Assembly (NCBI RefSeq): GCF_002998295.1
Contig: NZ_CP027226.1
Coordinates: forward strand, 744,001-808,000
Source: Fastidiosipila sanguinis
GTDB lineage: Bacteria; Bacillota; Clostridia; Saccharofermentanales; Fastidiosipilaceae
DNA: 64,000 bases
Direction: 5' to 3'
Below, in pieces: positions 48,617 through 55,218 of this stretch. The notes beneath the pieces are model-generated. The model saw only the letters and a program-made list of their open reading frames with translations. It searched no databases and was not told the DNA's origin. The number at the start of each line of letters is the position of its first letter. The stretch's first letter is position 1. The position numbers were made by a program, and so were the translations under genes.

Positions 48617-49473
48617 TTCTAGAGTTACAAGTAGAGTTTCCAAAAATCCAGTTAAAAATTTGGTTAAGCTTAGCGGAGCTACCACGTTCTTCTTACTACG
48701 AATGGAAAAACAAGCTAGATAAACCTGTAGATAAAGACAAAGAGATAGTATTAGCAATAGTGCAGGTTGTAAAAGAATCTAGTTATAGATATGGATACAG
48801 AAGAGTTTCAATGAAACTTAGAAAGCTAGGATTAGTAGTTAACCACAAAAAAGTTCTACGTATTATGCGAGAACAAAACTTATTGAGCACAAAATTCAAA
48901 ACAAGATCCAGAAAATATAATTCCTACAGAGGAAAAGTTGGAGAAGTAGCTGATAATTTGGTCAAGCGCCAGTTTAACACTGCTAGACCAAACGAATTGT
49001 GGTTAACAGACGTAACAGAATTCAGATTAAAGAATAGCGAAGAAAAAATATATTTATCTGCAATACTAGATACTTACAATAGTGAAATTATTTCGTTCTC
49101 AATTGACAAACACCCAACAACTGCGTTTACAAATAAAGCTTTAGATGAAGCCTTAAAAAGGGTTAAAGATGTAAGTGAATTAGTAATTCACAGTGACCAA
49201 GGTTTCCATTACCAACACAGCAGTTGGGTAAAACGATTGGAAACGAGAGGAATAAAACAAAGTATGTCCAGAAAAGGAAACTGTTTAGATAATTCACCGA
49301 TGGAAAATTTCTTTGGAATAATGAAGCAAGAAATGTTTTATGGTGAAGATTTTAAGAATTTAGAACAATTAATAGAAGTAATTATAGAGTATATAAAATG
49401 GTACAATGAAGATAGAATAAAGGTAAAATTAAACGGACTTTCACCTGTTGAATACAGATTACAGTCCGCTTAA
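48529..49473 (+). CDS. IS3-family transposase OrfB (DDE integrase; made by -1 frameshift)
   Basis: An open frame in the -1 register relative to orfA. It overlaps orfA from 48529 to 48616 and is expressed mainly as an OrfAB fusion in this family; the first conventional start is a GTG at 48760, inside the domain. After a helical part (ILELQVEFPKIQLKIWLSLAELPRSSYYEW), the catalytic core has WLTDVTEF (Asp 1), VIHSDQGFHY (Asp 2) and NSPMENFFGIMKQE (Glu), the D,D(35)E triad. The C-terminus ends YNEDRIKVKLNGLSPVEYR. Intact. Confidence 0.9.
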   Translation: MKRNLRKKVRSLAGRDGRGRIPAKAKTKVILELQVEFPKIQLKIWLSLAELPRSSYYEWKNKLDKPVDKDKEIVLAIVQVVKESSYRYGYRRVSMKLRKLGLVVNHKKVLRIMREQNLLSTKFKTRSRKYNSYRGKVGEVADNLVKRQFNTARPNELWLTDVTEFRLKNSEEKIYLSAILDTYNSEIISFSIDKHPTTAFTNKALDEALKRVKDVSELVIHSDQGFHYQHSSWVKRLETRGIKQSMSRKGNCLDNSPMENFFGIMKQEMFYGEDFKNLEQLIEVIIEYIKWYNEDRIKVKLNGLSPVEYRLQSA

Positions 49474-49516
49474 ATATTATTAAATTGATGTCCGGATTTT
49501 GGGGTTCACTACACAT

Positions 49517-49531
49517 TCAGGATGCCTTGAC
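49517..49531 (-). terminator. Right half of the split terminator (dfrA side)
   Basis: Minus strand AAGGCATCC then TGA up to the insertion point. This is the 5' arm of the former dfrA terminator; its partner arm and T-run are now about 1.5 kb away at 48014-48025. Confidence 0.75.
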
Positions 49532-49555
49532 ATATATAATTTATGATTAATTTAT

Positions 49556-50056
49556 CTACTTCCTTATATAAGTATTAAAACTATAGTGTACATCGGCAGA
49601 ATCGGAATATAGTAGCTGTGATTTTTCTGCCAAATACCAATCCTTATTTTTATCGAGATTAGGGAAAAATCTGTCAACATTTTCATATTCTTTATGGACT
49701 TTACTTACATGGCAAATATTCACGTATGGCAACAATTGCTCATAGATCTCCGTTCCACCAATACAGAATATCTTTTTACCTTCTTCCTCAGCATCTTCAA
49801 TCTGCCTTAATAAATAATCAATATCATTGAAGACTGTAGCCCCATCTATTTTCTGCACTGTCCTAGATAGAATCCAATTTTCTCTATTCTTTAGGACCTT
49901 TCCTCCAGGAAAAGTTTCTAAAGTTTTTCTACCATAAATTACAATTCCATTTTCAGTTATCTTTTTAAAATTTTGTAGATCTTCTTTTATTCTGACAAGC
50001 TGATCACCTGCGTAACCAATACCCCAGTTATTATCAACTAATACAACTATTTCCAT
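49556..50056 (-). CDS. dfrA: Dihydrofolate reductase
   Basis: A 166-residue NADPH-dependent enzyme reducing dihydrofolate. It has VDNNWGIGYAGD, the substrate aspartate in IKEDLQNFKKIT, the cofactor motifs IYGRKTLETFPGGK and CIGGTEIYEQLLP. The usual PWxLPxD is replaced by LVRIKED; related Clostridia also diverge there, so I do not claim altered drug binding. AGGAG precedes the ATG. No thyA is present. It follows comEA by 16 bases; its terminator was disrupted by the IS. Confidence 0.9.
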   Translation of the reverse strand: MEIVVLVDNNWGIGYAGDQLVRIKEDLQNFKKITENGIVIYGRKTLETFPGGKVLKNRENWILSRTVQKIDGATVFNDIDYLLRQIEDAEEEGKKIFCIGGTEIYEQLLPYVNICHVSKVHKEYENVDRFFPNLDKNKDWYLAEKSQLLYSDSADVHYSFNTYIRK

Positions 50057-50072
50057 TGATACACTCCTAAGA

Positions 50073-50762
50073 TCATGTAGTGATTAATTCTTTTATGCTA
50101 TTGAACTTTGTTTCTTTAATTCCACTAATATTCATTAATTCTTCAATACTTTTAAAAACCCCAGATTCCTTACGATAATTAATTATTCTCTCTGCCATAG
50201 CTTGACCAATTCCTGGCAGTGTCTTTAGTTCTTTTATGCTAGCTGTATTTATATTTACTAAATTATTATTTGATGTATTATTTTCTGATCCAATACTATT
50301 AGAATTGCTACTAAGATTACTCAATATTTCTATTTCACTATCATTAATATTAGGAACATAAATATGAGATTCTAAGCTAACTTTTGCAGCTAAATTTATA
50401 TAACTCTCAGCAGCTTCTTCTGTGAATCCACCAGCCATTTCAACCACTTCATAAACATAGGTATTCTCTGTAACATGATAAATGCCAGGATTATTTATTT
50501 CACCTGTAATATAGATTGGATACTTTTTTGATACTGATTCAACTTCTTTTTCAGGTACATTAGCTTGCTCAGAGACATCCTTGCTTATATCAGTACTGTC
50601 AGAATCTGTTAGCTCATAGTTTCCATTAATTTTTGAACTATTGCCTTCTGCTCTTATTAGTAAGTCTTCAGAACTATTCTTCTGAATAAAAAACAAAACT
50701 CCAATAATAAAAGCTGTTATAAAAGCTAAATTACTAATCCAAAATTTAACACTGCTTTTCAT
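50073..50762 (-). CDS. comEA: ComEA-family DNA uptake receptor
   Basis: A 229-residue membrane-anchored DNA-binding protein for transformation. An N-terminal membrane segment (about 7-25) leads to a polar linker, an SLBB domain (YPIYITGEINNPGIYHV...VEMAGGF, about 85-140) and a C-terminal helix-hairpin-helix pair (VNINTASIKELKTLPGIGQAMAERIINYR, about 165-195). GGAGG precedes the ATG at 50760-50762, so a start 12 codons upstream is rejected. comEC is not in the window, so competence is not proven. Confidence 0.9.
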   Translation of the reverse strand: MKSSVKFWISNLAFITAFIIGVLFFIQKNSSEDLLIRAEGNSSKINGNYELTDSDSTDISKDVSEQANVPEKEVESVSKKYPIYITGEINNPGIYHVTENTYVYEVVEMAGGFTEEAAESYINLAAKVSLESHIYVPNINDSEIEILSNLSSNSNSIGSENNTSNNNLVNINTASIKELKTLPGIGQAMAERIINYRKESGVFKSIEELMNISGIKETKFNSIKELITT

Positions 50763-50846
50763 ATAATCACCTCCATAAATATATTTTATTTGAGGCAATC
50801 ATCTTCCCTATTCACAATAAGTAACAAATGTTATCAAAGACAGTTA

Positions 50847-51197
50847 CTATTTAGCCCAGAGTCTTTCCAGCTGATAGAATTCTCTAGCATCTTTGCTAAA
50901 AATATGGACAATAACATCACCATAATCCAGAAGTATCCATTCTCTTGTATCGAAACCTTCGCTACTTCTTACTTCTAGGTTAAAATCTTCTCTTAATTTG
51001 AATTCAACTTCATCAGCTAATGCTTTGATCTGTGTATTTGAATTTCCTGTGCACAACACAAAATAATCTGCAAGTGAACTTCCGGTAATATCTAAAATTT
51101 CAATATCGTGACCTTTTTTATTTTCTAAGGCATCAACTACAGCATCAGCAATTTTCTTAATATCTTCTTTTGTAATATTATTATTTTCTTCTAACAT
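50847..51197 (-). CDS. rsfS: Ribosomal silencing factor RsfS
   Basis: A 116-residue protein that binds uL14 and blocks subunit joining in starvation. Typical phrases are VDALENKKGHDIEILDI, ADYFVLCTGNSNTQIKALADEVE and REWILLDYGDVIVHIFSKDAREFYQLERLW. It follows the nadD-yqeK gene by 13 bases, the standard order in Bacillota. Confidence 0.95.
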   Translation of the reverse strand: MLEENNNITKEDIKKIADAVVDALENKKGHDIEILDITGSSLADYFVLCTGNSNTQIKALADEVEFKLREDFNLEVRSSEGFDTREWILLDYGDVIVHIFSKDAREFYQLERLWAK

Positions 51198-51210
51198 AAA
51201 ACTCCTTTTC

Positions 51211-52398
51211 CTACATGTTTTTTATTGTTTTATAGGCAGCTACTGAATTTTTGTGAGCTTTTTGGCGATTATTTGCTAAGTTATCAGCATTCAATTTTAG
51301 ACTAAGTAGTAGCGCCTCTTTAATATCATTCTTCTTTATTAATTTTCGTATTTTTTTTACACCATTATATTTTCTTGCAGGTTCTGTTTTATCCGCTAAA
51401 TATACAATTGCATCTAAATTACTCAGATCACCTCTTAATGTTGAATGATAATAAATAGAATTATATATATTTTCATCATTAATGCCAAACATTGGCTCTA
51501 ATAGGTATGCTGCCAAAGGACCATGAGTAATCTTATCAATTTCAACATATGATGCATCAGCTTTGTCAAGGAAATCTTGATAGTCACTAGGTTTAATTTC
51601 TTTTGCTGAGTCATGTAATAATCCTGCAACAGCAGCAGTAAACAGATCTTCTCCCATTATTTCAGCAATATCTATAGCTTTGTACATTACATTAACACAG
51701 TGACCAACTCTATACGTTGAAAGTAATGAGAATAAAATTCTTTCATATTCTCTAAGTTCTTTTATTTGTTCAGCAGAGAAAATTTTATTGAGGTCTCTTT
51801 TCTTTCTATAAATTTTATTTTGCTTTATATAGTTTAAAACCTTTGGGTTGATTCCTTCTAGATCATAATCCTTTTTTAGCAACTTTTCTCTCAACTCAGT
51901 ACTTGATATATCTTGTGTCTCCATCTTCAAAAACTCTACGTTAGCAGAATACTTGTTCTCAAGATATTTTTTGTGCTTGTTTAGATTACCATCTTCTCCT
52001 GGTCGCTCTACCACTAATAGTGTAGCAATTTTCAAAATGTCTTCAAATTTATACCATTTTTCAAAAGAAAAAAATGAATCTCCACCAATTATCAAGTATA
52101 TTTTTTCATCATTATACTTTTTCTTAAAATGTTTTATGGTTTTTAAAGTATAGGACTTATTTTTTCTTTTTATTTCATATCGAGAAACTTTTACTATTTT
52201 TAAACCTGCAAGTGCGATTTCTGTCATTTGCAATCTATAACTAGCAAAAGATACCCATTTATCTGTTTTGTGTGGTGGGTTCCCGGCTGGGATAACTATA
52301 ACTTTTCTTATTTCATTAAGTTTACTTGCTTCTTTTACTATATTTTCATGTGCTATGTGAATTGGATCAAAAGTTCCACCAAATATTGCAATTGCCAT
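51211..52398 (-). CDS. nadD: Fused nicotinate-nucleotide adenylyltransferase (NadD) and YqeK-like HD phosphohydrolase
   Basis: A 395-residue fusion. Residues 1-195 are NadD, which adenylates nicotinate mononucleotide in NAD synthesis: GGTFDPIHIAH at 7-17 and the C-terminal ISSTELR at 164-170. Residues about 205-395 are an HD domain like YqeK, a symmetrical diadenosine tetraphosphate hydrolase, with His233 (VGHCVNV) and HD at 262-263 (LLHDSAKEI). In B. subtilis these are two neighbouring genes before rsfS; here no stop or start separates them. Joined by a short linker after IKQNKIYRKK. Confidence 0.93.
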   Translation of the reverse strand: MAIAIFGGTFDPIHIAHENIVKEASKLNEIRKVIVIPAGNPPHKTDKWVSFASYRLQMTEIALAGLKIVKVSRYEIKRKNKSYTLKTIKHFKKKYNDEKIYLIIGGDSFFSFEKWYKFEDILKIATLLVVERPGEDGNLNKHKKYLENKYSANVEFLKMETQDISSTELREKLLKKDYDLEGINPKVLNYIKQNKIYRKKRDLNKIFSAEQIKELREYERILFSLLSTYRVGHCVNVMYKAIDIAEIMGEDLFTAAVAGLLHDSAKEIKPSDYQDFLDKADASYVEIDKITHGPLAAYLLEPMFGINDENIYNSIYYHSTLRGDLSNLDAIVYLADKTEPARKYNGVKKIRKLIKKNDIKEALLLSLKLNADNLANNRQKAHKNSVAAYKTIKNM

Positions 52399-52444
52399 AA
52401 TACCTCTTTTATAATCTTCTCATCTAATTAAATTTATACTTAAC

Positions 52445-53548
52445 TTATTCTTTTTCACTTGATAAAAATGCTAATATAAACCCTTGAATATCTCCGTCCA
52501 TTACTGCATCTACATCACCAGTCTCATAATTTGTTCTATGATCTTTTACCATTGTATAAGGTTGAAAAACATAGGATCTTATCTGACTTCCCCAAGCAAT
52601 ATCAAGTTGTTCACCTTTCAGATCATCAATTTTTTCTTTATTCAATTTTTGAGCTAAAGCCACCAATTTAGATTTTAGTTGTCGCATAGCAACATCTTTA
52701 TTTTGGTGTTGAGATCGCTCCGCCTGACTGGCTGTAACAATACCTGTTGGCAAGTGAGTAATTCTAACCGCTGATGAGGTTTTGTTAACATGTTGTCCTC
52801 CAGCTCCTGAAGCTCTATAGGTATCTATCCTTAAATCATCTTGATTTATTTCTATTTCAATTTTGTCATCTATTTCTGGCACTACTTCCAATGAAGCAAA
52901 AGATGTATGCCTACGTCCGGAAGAATCAAAAGGACTAATTCTAACTAAACGATGCACTCCCATTTCAGAACGCAAATATCCATAAGCATATTTACCTTCT
53001 ATTGAGAAATCTACACTTTTAATTCCTGCCTCTTCCCCTAGCAAAATATCATTAATTGTGAATACGAAATTATTTTGTTCTGCATAACGTTGATACATAC
53101 GCAAAAGCATTTCTACCCAGTCCATTGCTTCTGTACCACCAGCTCCAGCTTGTAAGCTTAAGTATGCATTATTCTCATCATAAGCTTCAGTAAATAAGGT
53201 TTCCATGAATAATTGCTCATATAATTTTTTGAATTCTGCAATTTGATCCATTAACTCCTCATCAAGAGTACTATCACCAGATTCTTCACCTAATTCAATT
53301 AGAACAAACAAGTCTTCGTATTGAGCTTTTAAATTATTAAAGCTTTCTATTCCAGTTTCCATTTGTTTAATATCACTTTGAATCTCAATTGCTCTTTCTT
53401 GATCAGTCCAAAAATTAGGTTCTTGAGAAATTTGTTTTAATTCTTCCAATCTTGATGCTTTAGTATCAATATGGAGAGCTTTTTCCAAACTCTCTAATTT
53501 ATCTTCATAATCTTTCAATTCACTTTTTATATAAGTGTAATCTGTCAT
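52445..53548 (-). CDS. prfB: Peptide chain release factor 2
   Basis: Recognises UAA and UGA. A 367-residue factor with the SPF tripeptide in RISPFDSSGRRHTS and GGQ in [17 protein letters not shown]. The N-terminus runs without a frame change, so the programmed +1 frameshift found in many prfB genes is absent. The start is the ATG at 53546-53548, with GGGAG five bases upstream; a TTG four codons earlier is not used. Confidence 0.96.
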   Translation of the reverse strand: MTDYTYIKSELKDYEDKLESLEKALHIDTKASRLEELKQISQEPNFWTDQERAIEIQSDIKQMETGIESFNNLKAQYEDLFVLIELGEESGDSTLDEELMDQIAEFKKLYEQLFMETLFTEAYDENNAYLSLQAGAGGTEAMDWVEMLLRMYQRYAEQNNFVFTINDILLGEEAGIKSVDFSIEGKYAYGYLRSEMGVHRLVRISPFDSSGRRHTSFASLEVVPEIDDKIEIEINQDDLRIDTYRASGAGGQHVNKTSSAVRITHLPTGIVTASQAERSQHQNKDVAMRQLKSKLVALAQKLNKEKIDDLKGEQLDIAWGSQIRSYVFQPYTMVKDHRTNYETGDVDAVMDGDIQGFILAFLSSEKE

Positions 53549-53643
53549 TCTTTCTCCCAAACTACTTCAATCAAAAATTCTTTATAAATCATATAGAAAT
53601 ATAGCAAAAATCGTCCCGTAAAAACTATGTTCAAATAGCTATA

Positions 53644-54480
53644 TCAATCTCTAGGCTCGCCAGAAATTTCCTCCTGAATATGTTTGATATTATCCACAAT
53701 ATCAAATACAGAACCTTCAATTCTTACCAATCCTCTAGGGTTTATTTTTGCATAATATATATAATAAAGAGTAAATAATCTACCAATCACAAATACTGAA
53801 ACCGCTGTTGAAAAAGCTGTAATCAAACTATATCCAACAATATTAGCAGGTACAAGCAAGGCCAATAGATTTCTAATTAAACTTAATACAAATTCTAAAA
53901 TGATTAAAGACCAAACCAAACTAAAAGTTATTCCTTTAGTTTGATAGAAACTTTCAGACAAGGCTGTACTTAACTTTTCCTTATCTTCATAAACATAAAA
54001 CATACTGAAAACTAGCTTAGTAAGGATTATATAAAAAGGTAGCATAAATAGGAATGCTCCAGATACAAATGGGACTATTAGTAAAGCTAGAAATAGCAAT
54101 AATTGGGGAATTTTTTTCAGATAGGTTTCTATACTTTCTGAACTTGGCTTGCCTATATAATCACCCAAAGCTATAGCTCCATATAAAAATACAAATGCCA
54201 AATTAAGCAATTTCATCACTAGTTGAGATGATAGGTAAATAATATTTCCCCAAGACAAAATACTATTTGCATTTGCATCTGGCAAAAGATACCTAGTCTC
54301 ATTAAACAAATTCCCATTATTGTAAACCCAATTTATGAAAGGTGATAAATCTTTATCTCCAAGAGGAAATAATAAAAACAACGAATTAAGCAAAAAAACT
54401 ATCAAAAAAATGTATTTAATAGTATTTCTACTTTTCAATTTATTGAACTTTAAGGCTTCAATCATAAATGTTAGGCTCAT
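53644..54480 (-). CDS. Polytopic membrane protein, function unknown (DUF624-like layout)
   Basis: A 278-residue protein with five or six hydrophobic segments (about 22-40, 85-105, 124-155, 182-205, 210-235) and a cytoplasmic C-terminus. A short charged stretch VYEDKEKLSTALSES sits between helices. The general layout recalls YesL/DUF624 proteins, but I see no defining motif. It lies 95 bases before prfB on the same strand. Confidence 0.6.
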   Translation of the reverse strand: MSLTFMIEALKFNKLKSRNTIKYIFLIVFLLNSLFLLFPLGDKDLSPFINWVYNNGNLFNETRYLLPDANANSILSWGNIIYLSSQLVMKLLNLAFVFLYGAIALGDYIGKPSSESIETYLKKIPQLLLFLALLIVPFVSGAFLFMLPFYIILTKLVFSMFYVYEDKEKLSTALSESFYQTKGITFSLVWSLIILEFVLSLIRNLLALLVPANIVGYSLITAFSTAVSVFVIGRLFTLYYIYYAKINPRGLVRIEGSVFDIVDNIKHIQEEISGEPRD

Positions 54481-54588
54481 ATACTCTTTTCCTTATATTT
54501 AATTGTTCTAAGTTTATCACATGTTGAATTAGCTATTTATATTTTAAATTAATATATTATCAAAATATGGTAAATAAAAAAGACAAAA

Positions 54589-54626
54589 ACCACTAGAAAA
54601 ACAGATAGTTCTTTCTAATAAGTGGT
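54589..54626 (-). terminator. Terminator overlapping the tRNA-Leu 3' end
   Basis: On the minus strand ACCACT (which includes the tRNA CCA end) pairs with AGTGGT, and AGAAA with TTTCT with a 3-base bulge. It is followed by TTTTTGTCTTTTTT. A plausible end for the tRNA transcript. Confidence 0.65.
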
Positions 54627-54708
54627 GCGACCAACAGGACTTGAACCTGCACGTCTAAAAGACACTAGCACCTGAAGCTAGCGCGTCTGCCAATTCCGCC
54701 ATGGTCGC
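54623..54708 (-). tRNA. tRNA-Leu (anticodon CAG)
   Basis: An 86-base class II tRNA with acceptor arms GCGACCA/TGGTCGC. The anticodon loop is TTCAGGT, a long variable arm follows, and CCA is encoded. Confidence 0.95.
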
Positions 54709-54731
54709 AGATCAAAATATTATCAATATAA

Positions 54732-54757
54732 AAAACCACCGGTTTGCCGGTGGTTTT
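54732..54757 (-). terminator. Terminator after tRNA-Tyr
   Basis: A perfect 11-bp stem (AAAACCACCGG / CCGGTGGTTTT) with a TTTG loop lies four bases past the tRNA-Tyr CCA, flanked by A and T runs. Confidence 0.92.
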
Positions 54758-54761
54758 AAAC

Positions 54762-54846
54762 TGGTGGGGGAGGACGGATTCGAACCATCGAAATCGTAGA
54801 TAGCAGATTTACAGTCTGCCCCCTTTGGCCGCTCGGGAACTCCCCC
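54762..54846 (-). tRNA. tRNA-Tyr (anticodon GTA)
   Basis: An 85-base class II tRNA with acceptor arms GGGGGAG/CTCCCCC. The anticodon loop is CTGTAAA, a long variable arm is present, and CCA is encoded. Confidence 0.96.
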
Positions 54847-54866
54847 ATGTCCTTGCCTGTTTATAG

Positions 54867-54943
54867 TGGTGGGCCTTCCGGGACTTGAACCCAGGACCGG
54901 TCGGTTATGAGCCGACTGCTCTAACCAACTGAGCTAAAGGCCC
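54867..54943 (-). tRNA. tRNA with anticodon CAT (likely tRNA-Ile2, possibly elongator Met)
   Basis: A 77-base cloverleaf with acceptor arms GGGCCTT/AAGGCCC. The anticodon loop is CTCATAA, and CCA is encoded. It lacks initiator features. The D-arm (CTTTAGCTCAGTTGG) and T-arm (GGTTCAAGTCC) resemble known isoleucine-2 tRNAs more than elongator methionine. If so, it is the substrate of TilS. Confidence 0.85.
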
Positions 54944-55109
54944 GTTGCCGTTCAACTATTCAAGCAACGAATAAGATTATATAAACCAAAGTTCATTCAG
55001 TCAAGCTCTTTTTAAAATCATTATTTTTGCAAACAAATAACTACTAAAAACTGAGCGTGAATGACAGTATATATGTTAAACAAAAAATAATCAAGCAATA
55101 TTTTAAAGT

Positions 55110-55187
55110 TTTTTATTACAATTTTTATTACAATGGTAATCACAATTAAAAGGTTTACTATTAACTAATGATATCCGTGGATATCAT
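55110..55187 (+). promoter_or_regulatory. Tandem repeat and perfect palindrome upstream of pepN
   Basis: Two adjacent copies of TTTTTATTACAA (55110-55121 and 55122-55133) are followed by the palindrome ATGATATCC-GT-GGATATCAT (55168-55187, 9-bp arms). The palindrome ends 31 bases before the pepN start, close to the expected transcription start, so an operator is plausible. Confidence 0.45.
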
Positions 55188-55218
55188 CTAATCATCTATA
55201 AATAAAAAGGAGTTTACT

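Larger units (their letters stand above)
48026..49516 (+). mobile_element. IS3-family (IS150-like) insertion sequence with target duplication
   Basis: A complete element of 1485 bp (48029-49513) flanked by a 3-bp duplication CAT (48026-48028 and 49514-49516). The 25-bp terminal inverted repeats begin TG and share ACCCCAAAATCCGGACA. Inside are orfA and orfB in the -1 arrangement of the family, with the DDE residues intact, so it may be active or recently so. It is inserted in the loop of a terminator hairpin between dfrA and the zinc lipoprotein gene, and transcribes against both. Confidence 0.93.
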
